NCBI GenBank assembly: GCA_023846275.1 | Contig: CM043875.1 | Coordinates: 4,833,569-4,897,568, forward strand | From: Vanilla planifolia | Taxonomy: Eukaryota > Streptophyta > Magnoliopsida > Asparagales > Orchidaceae | Length of the DNA: 64,000 nucleotides | Direction: 5' to 3' | Part shown: positions 39,210-51,769 of the stretch, in pieces | How positions within the stretch are numbered: the stretch's first letter is position 1 | Layout: each line of letters opens with the position of its first letter | Position numbers and translations under genes: made by a program | Notes under the pieces: model-generated | The model's input: the letters and a program-made list of their open reading frames with translations, nothing else | What the model was told of the DNA's origin: nothing | Databases searched by the model: none

Positions 39210-39930
39210 TTGATGTTAGAAGTGATAGATCTCATACATTTATTAAACTTGATATAAGAGCATAAACTTTTTTGAATTGTGCTTTGTTTCAATAGATTGG
39301 AATTAAAAGTTGTCCTTTATCAACTTGCTTTGAGGCCATGCTAAAACTTAATAAGTTATATGGTGATATTCCAACATAAGTTCCAATTGAAGAGAATAAG
39401 AAGATAAGGAAGCAAAATAGGAGATAACAAAGAAAGAAGCAAAAAAGCAACTATATGCATCTTAATAGTAAACTCTTCATTCCAAGGTGCATAACATACT
39501 TCTTGCATATATATTAATACTCATGCTGATTGTGACGAATTATCTAACTATTTTGAAGAATTAGATCTTGAACACAAAAAATTGATTAATATTATGCTGA
39601 TTTGAAGAAGAAATGTGGTAGATAAGATGGTCATATTTATGCTTTACAAAATTAATGCAATATGCTCAAAGAAAAGAATGAATCACTTCAAGATGAAGCA
39701 AAGTTATATTTTTTTTCTTTGAGTACTTCACAAAATAAGATGAATGAATATGAGAAACTATTATTTGAAAGCAAATCGTGTGTAAATGCTTCAGAATAAA
39801 AAAAATGATTACTTGAGAAAAAGTGAACTCATATTTGAAAGAAGAATTAAAGAATTTTGCATTGCTTGAAAAGGAACTAAATGATTTGAAAATAGAGATT
39901 ATTAGTGTATCTTCATGTACTTAAATTTCT
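39210..39930 (+). pseudogene. Copia gag-like coiled-coil fragment (decayed)
   Basis: Short open stretches near 39660-39780 read like the Lys/Glu-rich coiled coil found in the gag of SIRE-type copia elements (for example LKEKNESLQDEAK). The fragment has several breaks and lies between two groups of TRIM-like units. The assignment is tentative. Confidence 0.35.
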
Positions 39931-40089
39931 CATAATTATTTGTATTTAATTTTTGTTATTCGCATGTGTCACAACTTGCTTTCTTACATAATGTTGTGAA
40001 GAGAAGTTATGGTTACTTGTATGCAAATTCTAATGTCATATTAATTTGCATGGATAAAAACTTACTCTACTTCTTTGCATACTTCTCAT

Positions 40090-40600
40090 ACCAATGTTTT
40101 ATCATACCCGTGCTGCATCATACCATTGGGTTGATCACATAATTATATATATAAGCAATATATGAGGGCCTTGACATACATTGGTCTAGTAGCATATTAG
40201 CTTTGATACCATAATGTGACCTTCCAACCTTTCTAGTAAAGTATTATTATTATCAAAGACAAGGCTCCTATTTAAGTTTTTTCAATATCAAAAGGATCTT
40301 TACAAATTCAAATATATAAGGATTCTCATATACAACCCAACATCACCTCTATAGTAGCTAATGGGAGACAATTCCACTCAGTTTTTTCTTTATGATATTC
40401 ATAGACCATCCATGGGTCCATCACATAATTCAATTTATTAGCAATCATGAGAATCAGAACAATATATTGGTCTAGTAATAAGGTTTGCTTTAATATTATA
40501 ATGTTTCTTATTGACCTTCATGTTGGGTATTATCTTAATTAAAGATAAGGTTCCCATTCAAATTTTATCCTTCTTAAAAGGCTCTTAATTTAAGAATGTC
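40090..40600 (-). mobile_element. TRIM-like units, minus orientation (right group)
   Basis: Two units with reverse primer-site words at 40200-40211 (GCTTTGATACCA) and 40487-40498, spaced 287 bases apart. At about 40600 they meet the plus-oriented group head to head. Confidence 0.5.
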
Positions 40601-40607
40601 ACACTAT

Positions 40608-41680
40608 TGTATCAGAGTCAATGATATTATAAACTAATTTGTGGTCATGACCCTCAGAAACTACTTATAGATAAGATTATGTGATATGCATAAAGAGGAT
40701 GTGAACATTTTAAGATTATGGACAAAAGGGATAGTCTCACATTGATTATTATGTGGTTGCTCTTTAGATATATATAAGAATCCTTGTCATTATAAATTGA
40801 TGAAGGCCCTTTCAAGAAGGGCAATACTTAAGTAAGAGTTGTGTATCTAATTAAGAAATACCTCACTAGGAAGGCCAAGATATCACATTATAGTATCTGA
40901 TTGAACAAAGTATACTTCTAATTCAATGCATGATCTTGACTGTCATAAGTTATAGTGGTTTATAGCATTAAATTGAAAAATTTTAATTAAAAACTATAAT
41001 GGTGATCTTGGGCAATATATAAGAATCATTATAGCCTTAAATTTATGAGATTCTTTTTAAGAAGAGAAAACTTGAATGATAGCCTTATCATTGATCAAGA
41101 AAATACCTCATCAATAAGGCCTTGATGTTAAATTATAATATTAGAGCCAATATTGCCAATACACTAATGTGTAATCAAGGCCCTTATAAATTACCTATGG
41201 ATAAGATTGTATGATAGGCATTAAAAGAATTATGAACATCTTAAAGGTAGGATTAAGAAGAAGAATCTTACATTAGCTATTACATGGGTGACCTTGGGAC
41301 ATAATGAGTATCCTTATAGCCTTGAATTGGTGAAAAAGAGCTTTATCTTTGATTAGAATAATACTTCACCAAGAAAGCTAAGATTCATATTATGGTATCA
41401 AAGCTAACCTAATTATTAGACCAAAGTATAGCCATAGCTTTTATAAACTACTTAAAAAATAAAGTGTGATGGGCCCAAAGGTGGTCTTGAATAAGTAGAA
41501 AAAAAGAATAATCCCATATTGGTTATTACAGGGGATCTTAAACTATTTGTGAGAATCCTTGTAGCCTTGAATTGGTAAATATACTTTTAAGAAAGACAAA
41601 ACCTAAATGAGAGCCTTGCCTTTGAACTAGATAGTGTCTCACTAAAAAGGTTAAGATGTCATAATATCATTATATTTCTT
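40608..41680 (+). mobile_element. TRIM-like tandem array, plus orientation, four units of 246-283 bp
   Basis: Primer-site-like words (TGGTATCAGAGC variants) recur at 40608, 40891, 41137 and 41393, with a degraded one near 41660. Before each site is a conserved LTR-end block (ATACCTCACYAAGAAGGCYAAGAT, then CACATTAT). Mid-unit there is a TATA-like ATATATAAGAATCC, near 40770 in the first unit. LTR of under 200 bases, short interior, iMet primer site and tandem sharing of LTRs are hallmarks of terminal-repeat retrotransposons in miniature. These elements never encode proteins and move with borrowed enzymes. The units differ at many positions and are old. Confidence 0.5.
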
Positions 41681-41689
41681 TTGATAGAA

Positions 41690-42240
41690 ATAAGATTAGA
41701 GTTATTTCCAATTTCTCTTTCAAGAAATTATTTTTATAATATAAATTCTACTCAAATTATTTTATATTTTGTATCAATGTTGTCAATTGTTATTCTGTCT
41801 GAGAGAAATATTCTATCAATTTTCAATAATATCTAGCTAGACCTAAAAAACTTTAAATGTTAAAAATAGTAATAGGTTCAGGTCAATCTATAATAATAAT
41901 AATAATCTTTTGATGATCAACAAAAATTCTTGTTACACTTATCACATATCCTAAGAACACTACTTAGGATAACTACAATTCATATTTAAAGAACTTAGCA
42001 TAAAGCATCGTACTCTCTCAAAAGCTAAAAAATATATGTAGATGATTTTGATGTTCTTCTAGAGACTTTAGGTACATGAGTATGTAATAGGTAAATATGA
42101 ACACAAATTGATCTAGATACTTTATGAAGATTTTATTCATCAAATTTGTAAAAACTATAAGTGTGTTTGTGAGACAAAAAGGTGGTATCAAGTGCTTATT
42201 ATGCTCATAATGATTTTAAAAGCTATTTTAGTAATATCCT
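41690..42240 (-). pseudogene. Gypsy RT/RNase H remnant of an old element
   Basis: Blocks on this strand run parallel, in the same order, to the Tekay RT-RNase H region: a LYAKF-like block, a VFLGH-like block and the following linker. It has many breaks. The order RT, PR, gag, primer site, LTR from 41690 to 48800 suggests one old minus-strand Ty3/gypsy element, interrupted by the solo LTR at 43188. Confidence 0.5.
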
Positions 42241-42849
42241 TTTCTTTTATTTTTAATTAATGGTATATTGATTTCAAATATATTTTATTGAATATTATAG
42301 CATATTATAATTAGTCAAATATATATTTTATTAGAGGATAATTATTTTTATTGTGATTTTGTTAATTTTTTTGTAATATATACACATGAAAAATATCTTC
42401 TTTCTTTTTTACAAAAGAAATGGATGCTTCCCATGAAGACACACTATGGAGAATAAAACCATTACCTAATTATTCTTATATTTGTAATTATATTTCCAAT
42501 GGCTTAATAGGTGTCATTTTAATTAAAAAAATCTTTTATTATAAGCAGAGTTTTTAATCATGACTATATTTTAAATGTTATATTTTTATTAGGAGAAAGT
42601 CTAAGTAATTTCTCTAGAAGTATATTTAGGTTTTCACAAATTATTGAGATATCCTATGACACTCTAAACTTTAGATTAACAATCACTGTAAATAACAAAA
42701 TGACTTCACTATCTTTATGTAGTAGTTTTTATGCCTTCAATATAGAAATTATAATTTTCATTTTTCTTTTCCTATAATAAATTATTTCTTCTCCTTCTTA
42801 GCTTTCAATTTTACCTTCTTTTTAACACAATCTATGTACACATAATACT
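42241..42849. other. AT-rich interior of the old gypsy element
   Basis: It lies between the RT and protease remnants. I recognise no domain here. Confidence 0.3.
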
Positions 42850-43187
42850 CACATAACAAATCCATATCTAACATAATAAAAAATCTTGATAAAGTCAATG
42901 CAGGCAATTCAACAAAATTTTTTTGTCTCAAATCTTTATTTCTTCTTGAATGAATTTATTTACACTAAGCTCACTAACATTAAGTAATTTCACTAACAAA
43001 GAATTATTCATTTGTTTTAAATCAATATAAATGCATCAAGTATATGATGGGATATGAATGACTATGACATTTCACAAGAAAATAAGTAGTAACCAATAAA
43101 AATATATAACACTTATGATTATGTCAACTGAGTAACATCTTGTTGTGTGATAACATAAACCCTAGGCTAGTTGTTTCTACCTAAAGT
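42850..43187 (-). pseudogene. Gypsy protease-region remnant
   Basis: It has weak similarity to the Tekay protease-to-RT linker, where AATCCATMYCYAA words occur in the same context. It abuts the solo LTR insertion. The TAAAG at 43183-43187 is the left target duplication. Confidence 0.3.
43183..43187. other. Target-site duplication TAAAG, left copy
   Basis: It matches 46153-46157 on the other side of the solo LTR. Confidence 0.88.
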
Positions 43188-46152
43188 GTTATACCCGGTA
43201 AAATATTTTAGGTTTAATCTTCAATAATTCGAATTGGCTGGGATGATTTCAGATCGACAGTAGGTTGAGCCAGGAGCTCAATTGGAGGCTATTGGAATTT
43301 CTGAAATTTTCTGGGGATTTTTCGGAGCACCGAGGAATTTTTAAGTAATTTTTCCTGTTTAATTGGATTTTTGGAAATTCGAAAATCTATTTAAATCGGT
43401 CCATTAAACCGGAAATTGGTTTTTACCACGCATGAACCGGACCGGAGCGGTTCAGCAAAGGCGGGGGCGGTTCGCCGAGTGCGTTTGCGCGTGCGTTTGG
43501 ATAAGCCGCGGAGAAGCGGATCGGACGGACGAGATCAGCGGTGGAGATTAACCAGTTGATCGGGGTTAAGCGGCGTTATTAGAAGGTCAACCGGCACTTA
43601 ATGGGTTCTTAACGGGTTAATACCGGTTTAAAGCAGGGTATTTAACCCGAACTGTTCGACTGTTAGGGTTAGGGTTTCGAACGGCCGGAGACGAAGCTTT
43701 CGCGGCGAACGGCGATATTTTCCGGCAGCCTTTCAAGGGGCTTTTTGTACCTGGAGGTTCGCGGGACCGAGGAGAATCGATTGGTACCGGTTTCGTTCGG
43801 CGAGGAGCAGCGGTTGGTCGCGTGCGAGCTTCACCGTCGCCGGAGAAGAAAGGTAGGAATTTCAGTTTTAAATTTAGTTAATTAGTAGGAAATTTCAGTT
43901 TAAATTAGTTAAATTGGCAAATTAAAAATATGGATTATTTTGCAATTAGCTACCGGAGCATGCGAATTGTGGTTTTTTGAAATTTATTAATGCAAATTAT
44001 TGATTTTAGCATTTTAGGGTTTTCGGAAAAATTACACCCGCCGAATTTGGAAATTTTACCGAGCAATTGTTGATTCGATTATGTGCTTAATCATGTTAAG
44101 ATAGTATCAAATGCTGAAATTTGTTTAATTTCATAGAATTGTTAAAATGAGGATTGGATGAAACTTCGGCGGAAATTTTGATTTGAATCTTAGAAATGAG
44201 TGACATTATTGACAAATTAGGATAGTACGAACATCGGATTTTACTTCTCTTTGATCTCGGTCGCCGGAAATCGACGGGGAAAACGAAATTTTCCGGAGGA
44301 ATCGTCGGCTAGGGTTTCGCGGGCGCCGGGCGGAGGAAGGAGATGGATTAGATTAATTTCGGTTTAGTTAATTAAGTAATTGTAATTATTCAATATTTAT
44401 TAATAATTAAATGCTAAACATCGGCTGGAAATTGGATTAAATATTCGGCCGGTGGGTCCTCGATTCAGCGGGATTCGGGCGAACGAACGGGCGGAGGAAA
44501 AGATTTAATTCGGAAATTAATCCGAATTTTCGGGAAATATATGGAATTTAAAATTTAATTTCGGAAATTAATCCGAATTTTTGGAAAAAGGATATATGTG
44601 GAATTTAAATTTTATTCGGAAATTTATTCCGAATTTCGGAAAATGGATAAAGGGCGGAAATTGATTTTGGAATTTAAAAAGTTCCTGAAGTGAGAAAAAG
44701 GTGATTTTAGGAAATCATATAGCCAGTTGAAATTGACTGTTGGAAATTATCCATAAATTCAGTGCAGCTAGATTAGTTGGAAGGAAGTGTGACATTTGGG
44801 TAAGTGCTACCAGAATAGTCAGAATTTTGGTACAGTTTGTGTTGCTTGGATGACAATGGCATGGTTTGAGTCAGTTTACTCAGTGTTGGCATATTTCACG
44901 GATTGGCATATTGGACCGGACTACTATAGACCCTATATGATGTTTTAGGGTAGTTGTGGTAGGTAACTGTGCGGTTCAGACTTAGCTTCCACAGTGTACA
45001 TGTGACTGGTAGGCGCCATGCGTGTTTCGAGTGGGCGAATCCCACTGGCATGCTACCTGGAACCCCAGGCTAGGTTGTGATGCGTGTTTCGAGTGGGCGA
45101 ATCCCACTGGCATGCTTTGCCTAGGCGCCATGCGTGTTTCGAGTGGGCGAATCCCACTGGCATGCTATATAGACGCTGAGGTGTCGGGTGCTAGGCGTTA
45201 TGATGCGTGTTTCGAGATGGGCAATCCCACTGGCATGCTTTGCCTAAGCACCGTGCATGTTTCGAGATGGGCGATCCCACTGGCATGCTACCTGGAAGCC
45301 CAGAGGAGAGCTACTCTGGTGTGACTGGGGTGACTGTGGTTGGTCGGAGTCTGGGACTGAGAGTGCCTTTCCACCCTACATTGTTATGCTGTATTCCTAT
45401 ACTTTTGCTATTATCCTTCTCTTGCATGTGAGTTTTTACTAGCTGTCTTTCCTACTGGGCGTAGCTCATTCCTTTTTATCTATATTTTTCCAGTGGCTCG
45501 GCAGACTTGACGCCACCCAGTTTTAGGTGGGATCGTGATCAGTAGGCTAGTGGAGGAGATCTGATCTGTGATTTTCTGAGACATTCTGGTTAGTTGATTG
45601 TTGCTGTTGGATGTATTCAGTGAGACTGTTATTTTTGTCTTGTATTATGTGAGGGTGATTCTGACTTATGTATCTATTTGGATGATATTGTATTTGTTGG
45701 ACTTGGATCTTATTCTTGTGATGTAGTTTCCATTCATTGTTTTACTTTATTGTCTTGGTGATATAGTGTGTGGAGTGCCATAATTTATCTGAGGATGTTA
45801 TGTATTTTATTTTGATGGTGAGGTCATTACATGACTATGGAACTTAACCGTGGGGGTTCAGACTTCTATTAGACCGGTTCTCCTACTGGTATGGGTTAGG
45901 AGTATTGGGTCTAGTAGGAGTAACATTGCGCGAGTTCATCAGTTAATTCAGGAGTCATGAATCCTGATTTGACGGTGTACCAGGGAGATGGGATCCACAT
46001 TGTTAAGGAAAGTAGGTGTGTAATGATGTGTTATATCCTATGTTTTTCGTAGGCTACTCAGGTTGGTATGGGACGATCTGAGCTGTCTATATGTAAAAAA
46101 AAAAAAAAAATGTATGCCAAAAATCAGCCTAGGAAAAAAATGGGGTGTAACA
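43188..46152 (+). mobile_element. Solo LTR of the Tekay family
   Basis: The 2965-base sequence starts TGTTATACCC, ends GGGGTGTAACA and is flanked by TAAAG on both sides. It is the reverse complement of the two LTRs at 17940 and 25509 over its full length, with clear divergence. It lacks any internal region, so the usual explanation is recombination between the two LTRs of a once complete element. It holds five units of the GCATGCC repeat where the young copies hold two. Confidence 0.92.
45018..45289 (+). repeat. Five-unit tandem repeat in the solo LTR
   Basis: Copies lie at 45018-45054, 45080-45116, 45130-45166, 45203-45239 and 45253-45289. The first three are identical in the core ATGCGTGTTTCGAGTGGGCG and hold AGTGGG-CGAAT-CCCACT, able to form a 6-bp hairpin. 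The last two differ from them. A 100-codon frame here is made only of these repeats. Confidence 0.85.
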
Positions 46153-46157
46153 TAAAG
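46153..46157. other. Target-site duplication TAAAG, right copy
   Basis: It matches 43183-43187. Confidence 0.88.
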
Positions 46158-47332
46158 ACTGGCCCCTATATGTGGTACTAGAAACTATAAGAAGAGTACT
46201 ACCCCTATCTCTATTAGGACCTTCTTTACTAGCACCATGGCTAAAACTTTAGAATGTGGAGGCAATCCTTAACCATGCTCAAAGACAAACCTTATCTATA
46301 TGGCCTTATTTTTCACAACTAAAATAATAGATCTATCCTCTTTATTTAAACTAGAAAGTACCTTGATGAAATTTCTTAAACTCTTAGATTGAGATGTCTT
46401 TCCATTGTATTCCATATTAGACTTGCTATTATTAGTACTAGAAGATTTCTTGATGTGCCCAAATCTACTAGTCTTTTATCACCCTTTTCTTTTTAAAAAC
46501 TCTTAGAAGAGATTGTACTTTTAGTTGATAGTGATACCTATTTCTCCTTTTTAATTTCTTTTTGTTGCTCTCAACTAATTCAACATAATAAGACATTCTA
46601 AAAGAAAAAAATGCAACCTTGTTAGAAGCTTTTAGACCTTACCTAAACACAACTTCTACTACTTTTTTGGCTAACCATATTTAGTGCATAATAAGACAAA
46701 TTAAAGAATTTTCACTCATTATCAATGACTAACATATTCCTATGTTAGCACAATGAGATGTTCCCTCATCTTCTTTCTCATAGAAAAGGGAACATACAAC
46801 TTTTCAAAATCTTTTATAAATTTCCTTCAAAAGATTTATTGTATTGGCACTACACTCTAAAATAGATATAATTGTGAAATTAGTACTACAAGTTAGCAAA
46901 TGCTTCAAGAACAATAAAGATAAGTAGCATTTAAACAAGCTAATCCATCAAATATCATATTCATATACTTGAGCTACTTTTCAAACACCAAGGATTAAAC
47001 CTCTAGTGAAGTAGGAAGGATGCATTTTTTTAAAGTTATCAACAAGTTTGTCCACTTTGAAGCCTTCTATAGGGATTCTTTTAGGCTAAAAGAAGAGATG
47101 GACAACTTTTCAAAGATATTTTGATCATCTTATTCCTTCTCAAATTTTTTTTCTTGCATTTTCTTAGGCTTCAGCTCTTTCCAAATTCCTCCATGCCCTT
47201 CTTCTCTTGGTATACAAGTATGCAAGTAATAAAAAATTTTCAATTAAAAATAATAATTAATTCTATACAAGTATATCATAAACATGTTATGTTATTATCT
47301 TCACTCATAAATTTTTTGAAGTTTTCAACCTA
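46158..47332 (-). pseudogene. Gag-region remnant of the old gypsy element
   Basis: It lies between the solo LTR and a minus-strand primer site, which is where gag and the leader of a minus-strand gypsy element must be. The sequence is too decayed to show a clear domain, so the assignment rests on position. Confidence 0.35.
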
Positions 47333-47346
47333 GGGCTTTGATACCA
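47333..47346 (-). other. Primer-binding site of the old gypsy element
   Basis: On the minus strand it reads TGGTATCAAAGCCC. The seven bases beyond it (CTAGGTT) also match the Tekay element beside its own primer site at 25491, which suggests the same broad lineage. Confidence 0.65.
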
Positions 47347-47348
47347 TC

Positions 47349-48094
47349 TTACCACACATTATCAAACCTACCTTATTAATATTTGATAATATACACAAAT
47401 AATAGAAATATTATGTTACATCAGGGTTTGCAATAATCTTGAGGGTAAAAAACCAATAATAAGATGAGAGTGATGATAAAAACATATTTTTAAATCCATT
47501 CTTTAGTAGAATAATAAATAAAAACAATATCCATGTATATGCATATCTTAGATACCATCTACAAACATCATACACTTATGCAAGTATTCATAAATTATAT
47601 GAACATCCTACATAAAATGTATCACAAAGTTTAACATAAACTCACTCTTAGGAATCTATATCATATGCTACTAAGCTCTCCAAACTCTAGTGTATTTGTA
47701 TCCTAACATGTAATACAAGTAGATGATATGCATAACAAGCTCAATAAATAAATTGATAACTACAAGCAAATATAAGATGTAATAAATATGGTTTTTAATA
47801 ATAACTTAACAAAAAATATTATATTAGATACACAAGATCAACTAGCATCTAACAAAATAACATAGTTCACAGTACAACACTTATAAATCTTTTGCAAAAA
47901 GAGTTATGATGCACTTCAAGGTGCTATCTAAAACCTTATCTCATGATCTAATAGATTAAGAATTGTAACGTAAATAGGACCGAGCTACACATAACTCATC
48001 AAGTAAATTTTATAAGTAACTTTACAAAATATAATACAATAATAATAAAGTCTATGACAAAAAAAGAATAATAATAAATCACATAGCCTTTGTG

Positions 48095-48128
<34 letters not shown>

Positions 48129-48858
48129 GTATATGTTATTTCATATAATGACATGTGATTAACAAGTAAACATGTGAAATGTTTAAAGTGCATAGTATGT
48201 AGAGATATGTAAAGATGACAAATGTCTACAAAATCATATCCATTACTCAATATTTGAATCCAACTCCTTTGCATGATTGCCACAAGCCATTCCTTAGAAT
48301 ACCTCATTTATCCTTTCCCTTCATCTTATCTTACTCATTCACCATATTTGGCATGTATCCCCTAGTTTGCATTTAAACATTCTATTTTGACCAAGTTTTA
48401 TGCTTTTATCTTTCTTTTCTTCGACTTGTGCTACCAACAATTTAGAAAAATATTTTTCCATAAAGGTCCATAGTCGTGGTCTACTTTACATCTTGTGTAT
48501 TAAAATGTCTTTTTCATTTTTAGTTTTATATTCATTTAATATCATATTATCATATTAAGACCTCTAGTCTTAGTTGGCCAAAAATCATACCATGCTATGT
48601 TATACATTTATATTAAAGTCTAGAAATTTTAGGACTTAATCTTATGCTTTGAGTGTATTCTTCTTAAGATAGTTACAAGAGGGTGATAAGTGAGATATGC
48701 ATCAGCCAATGCACTCAACCATGGGAGAACTTAAGGCCAAATAAGTTCATATCAGAGAAGCCATTGATTGGACTTGCTCTTGATGCTGTAATAGTTTTCT
48801 TAAGTATCTATTATTATATTTTAGTGAGTAAATTGTTAAGACTTATGCTAATATACAT
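47349..48858 (-). repeat. 5' LTR remnant of the old gypsy element (right end approximate)
   Basis: It starts just outside the primer site. A GAGCTACACATAACTCATCAAGTA block near 47983-48006 parallels the GAGCTACGCCCAGTAG block of the Tekay LTR. It contains an (AT)n run at about 48097-48125. I place its right end only by the next repeat. Confidence 0.35.
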
Positions 48859-50044
48859 GTGACAACTTAGATCTTGTATTTTCATAAACCATCTTGTGTT
48901 TCTATAAAATTTTAGAAGGATTACAAAGATAACATTAGTATTTAATATATATTTAAGAGAATAATTAGAATTAAAGTTAAAATTAGTTAAGATTGTATTA
49001 ATCATATAATGTAATAACCTTGTTGTATAGTATAATAAGTTCATATGAGCATAGTATTATCAATTGGATTATGTGTAAAGAGTCTTAATAAGAATAACTA
49101 AGATATTCATATGGTGTAATAATTATCTCACACAATATGATTCATCATTGAGTTATGTATGCTGAGTGAAGCAAAACCCAAGGATTTTATATAAAATGAT
49201 ATGTTATCAATGTATAGTGAAATCAATCATTGGACTATTTATACTAAGTGAAGGATAAACTTGAGAATTTCATATAATATGATAAATTATAATTATACAC
49301 CAAAATTAGTCATTAGACTTCGCTAAGAGAAAGAAAAACTTAAGAATTTTGTATAGTATATTATATTATTATCATATTATATAATTCATTTCATCATCAT
49401 TATATGATAGTATCTTGTTAATTTCATCATCTTATGTTGTATTTTATGTTTTCTTTGTCTATAAATAGCCTTTGAATATAAGAAAAGACTAATTAAAGAA
49501 TTTTTAAGATCTAAGAGGAGAATCCTTCTTCAACTTTCAATACTCACACCACATTTGCATTCCAACACTTAATCTTAGGAAGGGACTATTCATAAAGATT
49601 CTTACAAGTGCTTCTTCTTATCTCATCTACTTATAATTTGTAACATCATTTCATACATCTATCTACATTACGTTATGTCATTTGTAATTAGTAAATGTTA
49701 TAAGTGAATTGTAAAGCTTATATTATAAAATTATTGAAATTTGTTTCTATTATAATTGTGCTTTGACTCATTTGAGTCATTATTATTATTAAATAATTAA
49801 TGTCTTCTTTAGATTCTTTTAAATCATCTTATAAAAGTATTCACTTATTGGTCATTTGATAAAAGGTGCTTATTATAGTAAACTTAATCTTTAAATTAAG
49901 GGTAAATAATGACTCATTGTTTGATAGTTAAATCACCTAAAACTATGTGGTGTACTTATTAAAGTTTTCAAAAGTAATCACAAGTTTTGATAAAATTTAC
50001 AATTCATCCCCTTCTTGTAATTTGAAACTTAAAATGTACCAACA
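48859..50044 (+). repeat. Ty1/copia-type LTR remnant
   Basis: It starts TGTGACAACT and ends TGTACCAACA. A TATA-like TCTATAAATAGCC lies at 49459-49471. Near the end, CAATTCATCCCCTTCTTGT resembles the CAATTCACCCCCCTCTTG block that ends many copia LTRs. I see no convincing target duplication, so the ends are approximate. Confidence 0.42.
49064..49394 (+). repeat. Minisatellite, four units of about 83 bp
   Basis: The units start at 49064, 49147, 49229 and 49312, each opening ATTGGAYTATG or a variant, with an internal AAGGATTTTATATA-like block in three of the four. They lie in the U3-like part of the copia-type LTR. Confidence 0.7.
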
Positions 50045-50331
50045 AACTTAGGTTTGAACTTTCTCTTATTACACCCGTAGCTAAACTTACTCTAATAAAT
50101 ACATGTTCTCCCACTTGACATTCCATTGGTCTATATTTAGCTTCAAAGTACTTTTTTATCTATCATGAGCTTTTTTTAGTCAAACAATACCTCTTATCTT
50201 TGTTGTGGCCTCTTCAACAAATTCAAAACCTATGATAACTTTTTCTTTCTCTTCATTTTAATATAAAGGTGATTAATACTTTCTTTCAGATAAAATTTGA
50301 TATGCTATTATTTTAATACTAGACTTATAAC

Positions 50332-50426
<95 letters not shown>

Positions 50427-51640
50427 TTCAATTAATGATAAGTGAATTTTTTAATCACTATCAAAATCTAATGAATAAAGTCTCAACAAACTTTTTAAAG
50501 CTTTAATAATTCTTTATGTTTGACTTCTATCTGTGGATGAAAAATTATACTAAATCTTAACTTTATACCAAATTCTTGATAGAAAGCTTTCCAAAAAATG
50601 CAAGATAAATTTGAAATCTTTATCTAAAATAATTGATTTAGGTACCTTATGCAATATAATAACTTGGTTTAAATAGATTTAAGCTAACCTTTTTACTGAG
50701 TATATTACTTTAAATAATGAAAAATGAGCTCACAAGGATAATCTATCCATACTTACCCATACTAAATCATGACCTGATGATAGTTTGGATAATCTTACCA
50801 CAAATGCCATAATAACCTTTTCTCATGTTCACTTGCAAATGAATAAAAGCTATAATAGTCCACTTAGTTTTTATTATTCCCTTTAACTTATTGATAAATT
50901 AAAAGCTTTTTTATCTATATTGAGACATCTCTTTTTAATCTTAGACATAATATCTTTATTTTAACTCTTGATAAATTTTATTTTCTTTAAGATAAATAAA
51001 ATATTTTAAATTATATACTTCTTTTAGTAGCAACTATCTAAGCTATTAGTGCTCTAGTATGCATCATTTATTTTGAAATATTAACACTCTATTATATTTT
51101 AATTTAAATTTAATTTTTTTTTAATTTTCTAAATCAACTTTCATATTTAGTATCTTTGACTTGATCTTTTTGATAGATTCTAACCAGTTTAGTATAAATG
51201 GGATAATATTACTATATTTTTTTGAGTTGCTAATTCTAATTACAATTTATTCATTTGAAATTCAATTAGTTCTCCTCTATTATAAATAACATATTATTTA
51301 TACTACATTTCCTTATTAAAACATCCATTATCACATTATTTTTTCTTAAATAATAAATGATTTTTTAAGTCATAATTTTTTATAAATTCTTATTATTTGT
51401 TTTTCCTAAAATTTACTTTTATTTTTATTTAAAATATATTTTAAACTTTTGTAATAAAAAAAATTTACATCTAATTCTATACAAGTTATGTCACTAGATT
51501 TTTAAAGAAAAAATAATACTTGCTAACCCTAAATCATACATAAGATAATTCTTTTCATATGGTTTTAATTATGTAGATGCATATGTAATAACTTTATCAT
51601 TTTATATTAATGCACAACTAAGATCTTGCATAAATATATT
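50045..51640 (-). pseudogene. Gypsy integrase-RNase H remnant
   Basis: Segments near 50230-50330, 50520-50700 and 51290-51420 parallel, in order, the integrase and RNase H regions of the Tekay element on the same strand. It is heavily decayed, with many breaks. An expanded microsatellite lies inside it. Confidence 0.45.
50331..50426. repeat. Compound microsatellite (ATT)n-(AT)n-(AC)n
   Basis: About twelve ATT units, then about 26 AT units, then a short CA run, read directly. Confidence 0.92.
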
Positions 51641-51769
51641 ACTATAATTTTATACCCTTTTATATTTTCTAGTAATGTCAAGATTAGAGTTGAAGTTAAT
51701 TTGTCTTTAAGAAAAAATATAATACAAAAATATATATTTATTATAAAGCAGTCAATAAGATTATTATTA

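Noticed and set aside
45018-45289. A CRISPR-like look: repeated palindromic units with spacers.
   Set aside because: There are only five units with related spacers, in a plant LTR with no cas genes; it is an LTR minisatellite.
45022-45324. A 100-codon frame in the solo LTR.
   Set aside because: It is made entirely of the five tandem units, whose spacing happens to keep a frame open.
50297-50506. A 69-codon frame.
   Set aside because: It consists mainly of translated ATT and AT repeats.
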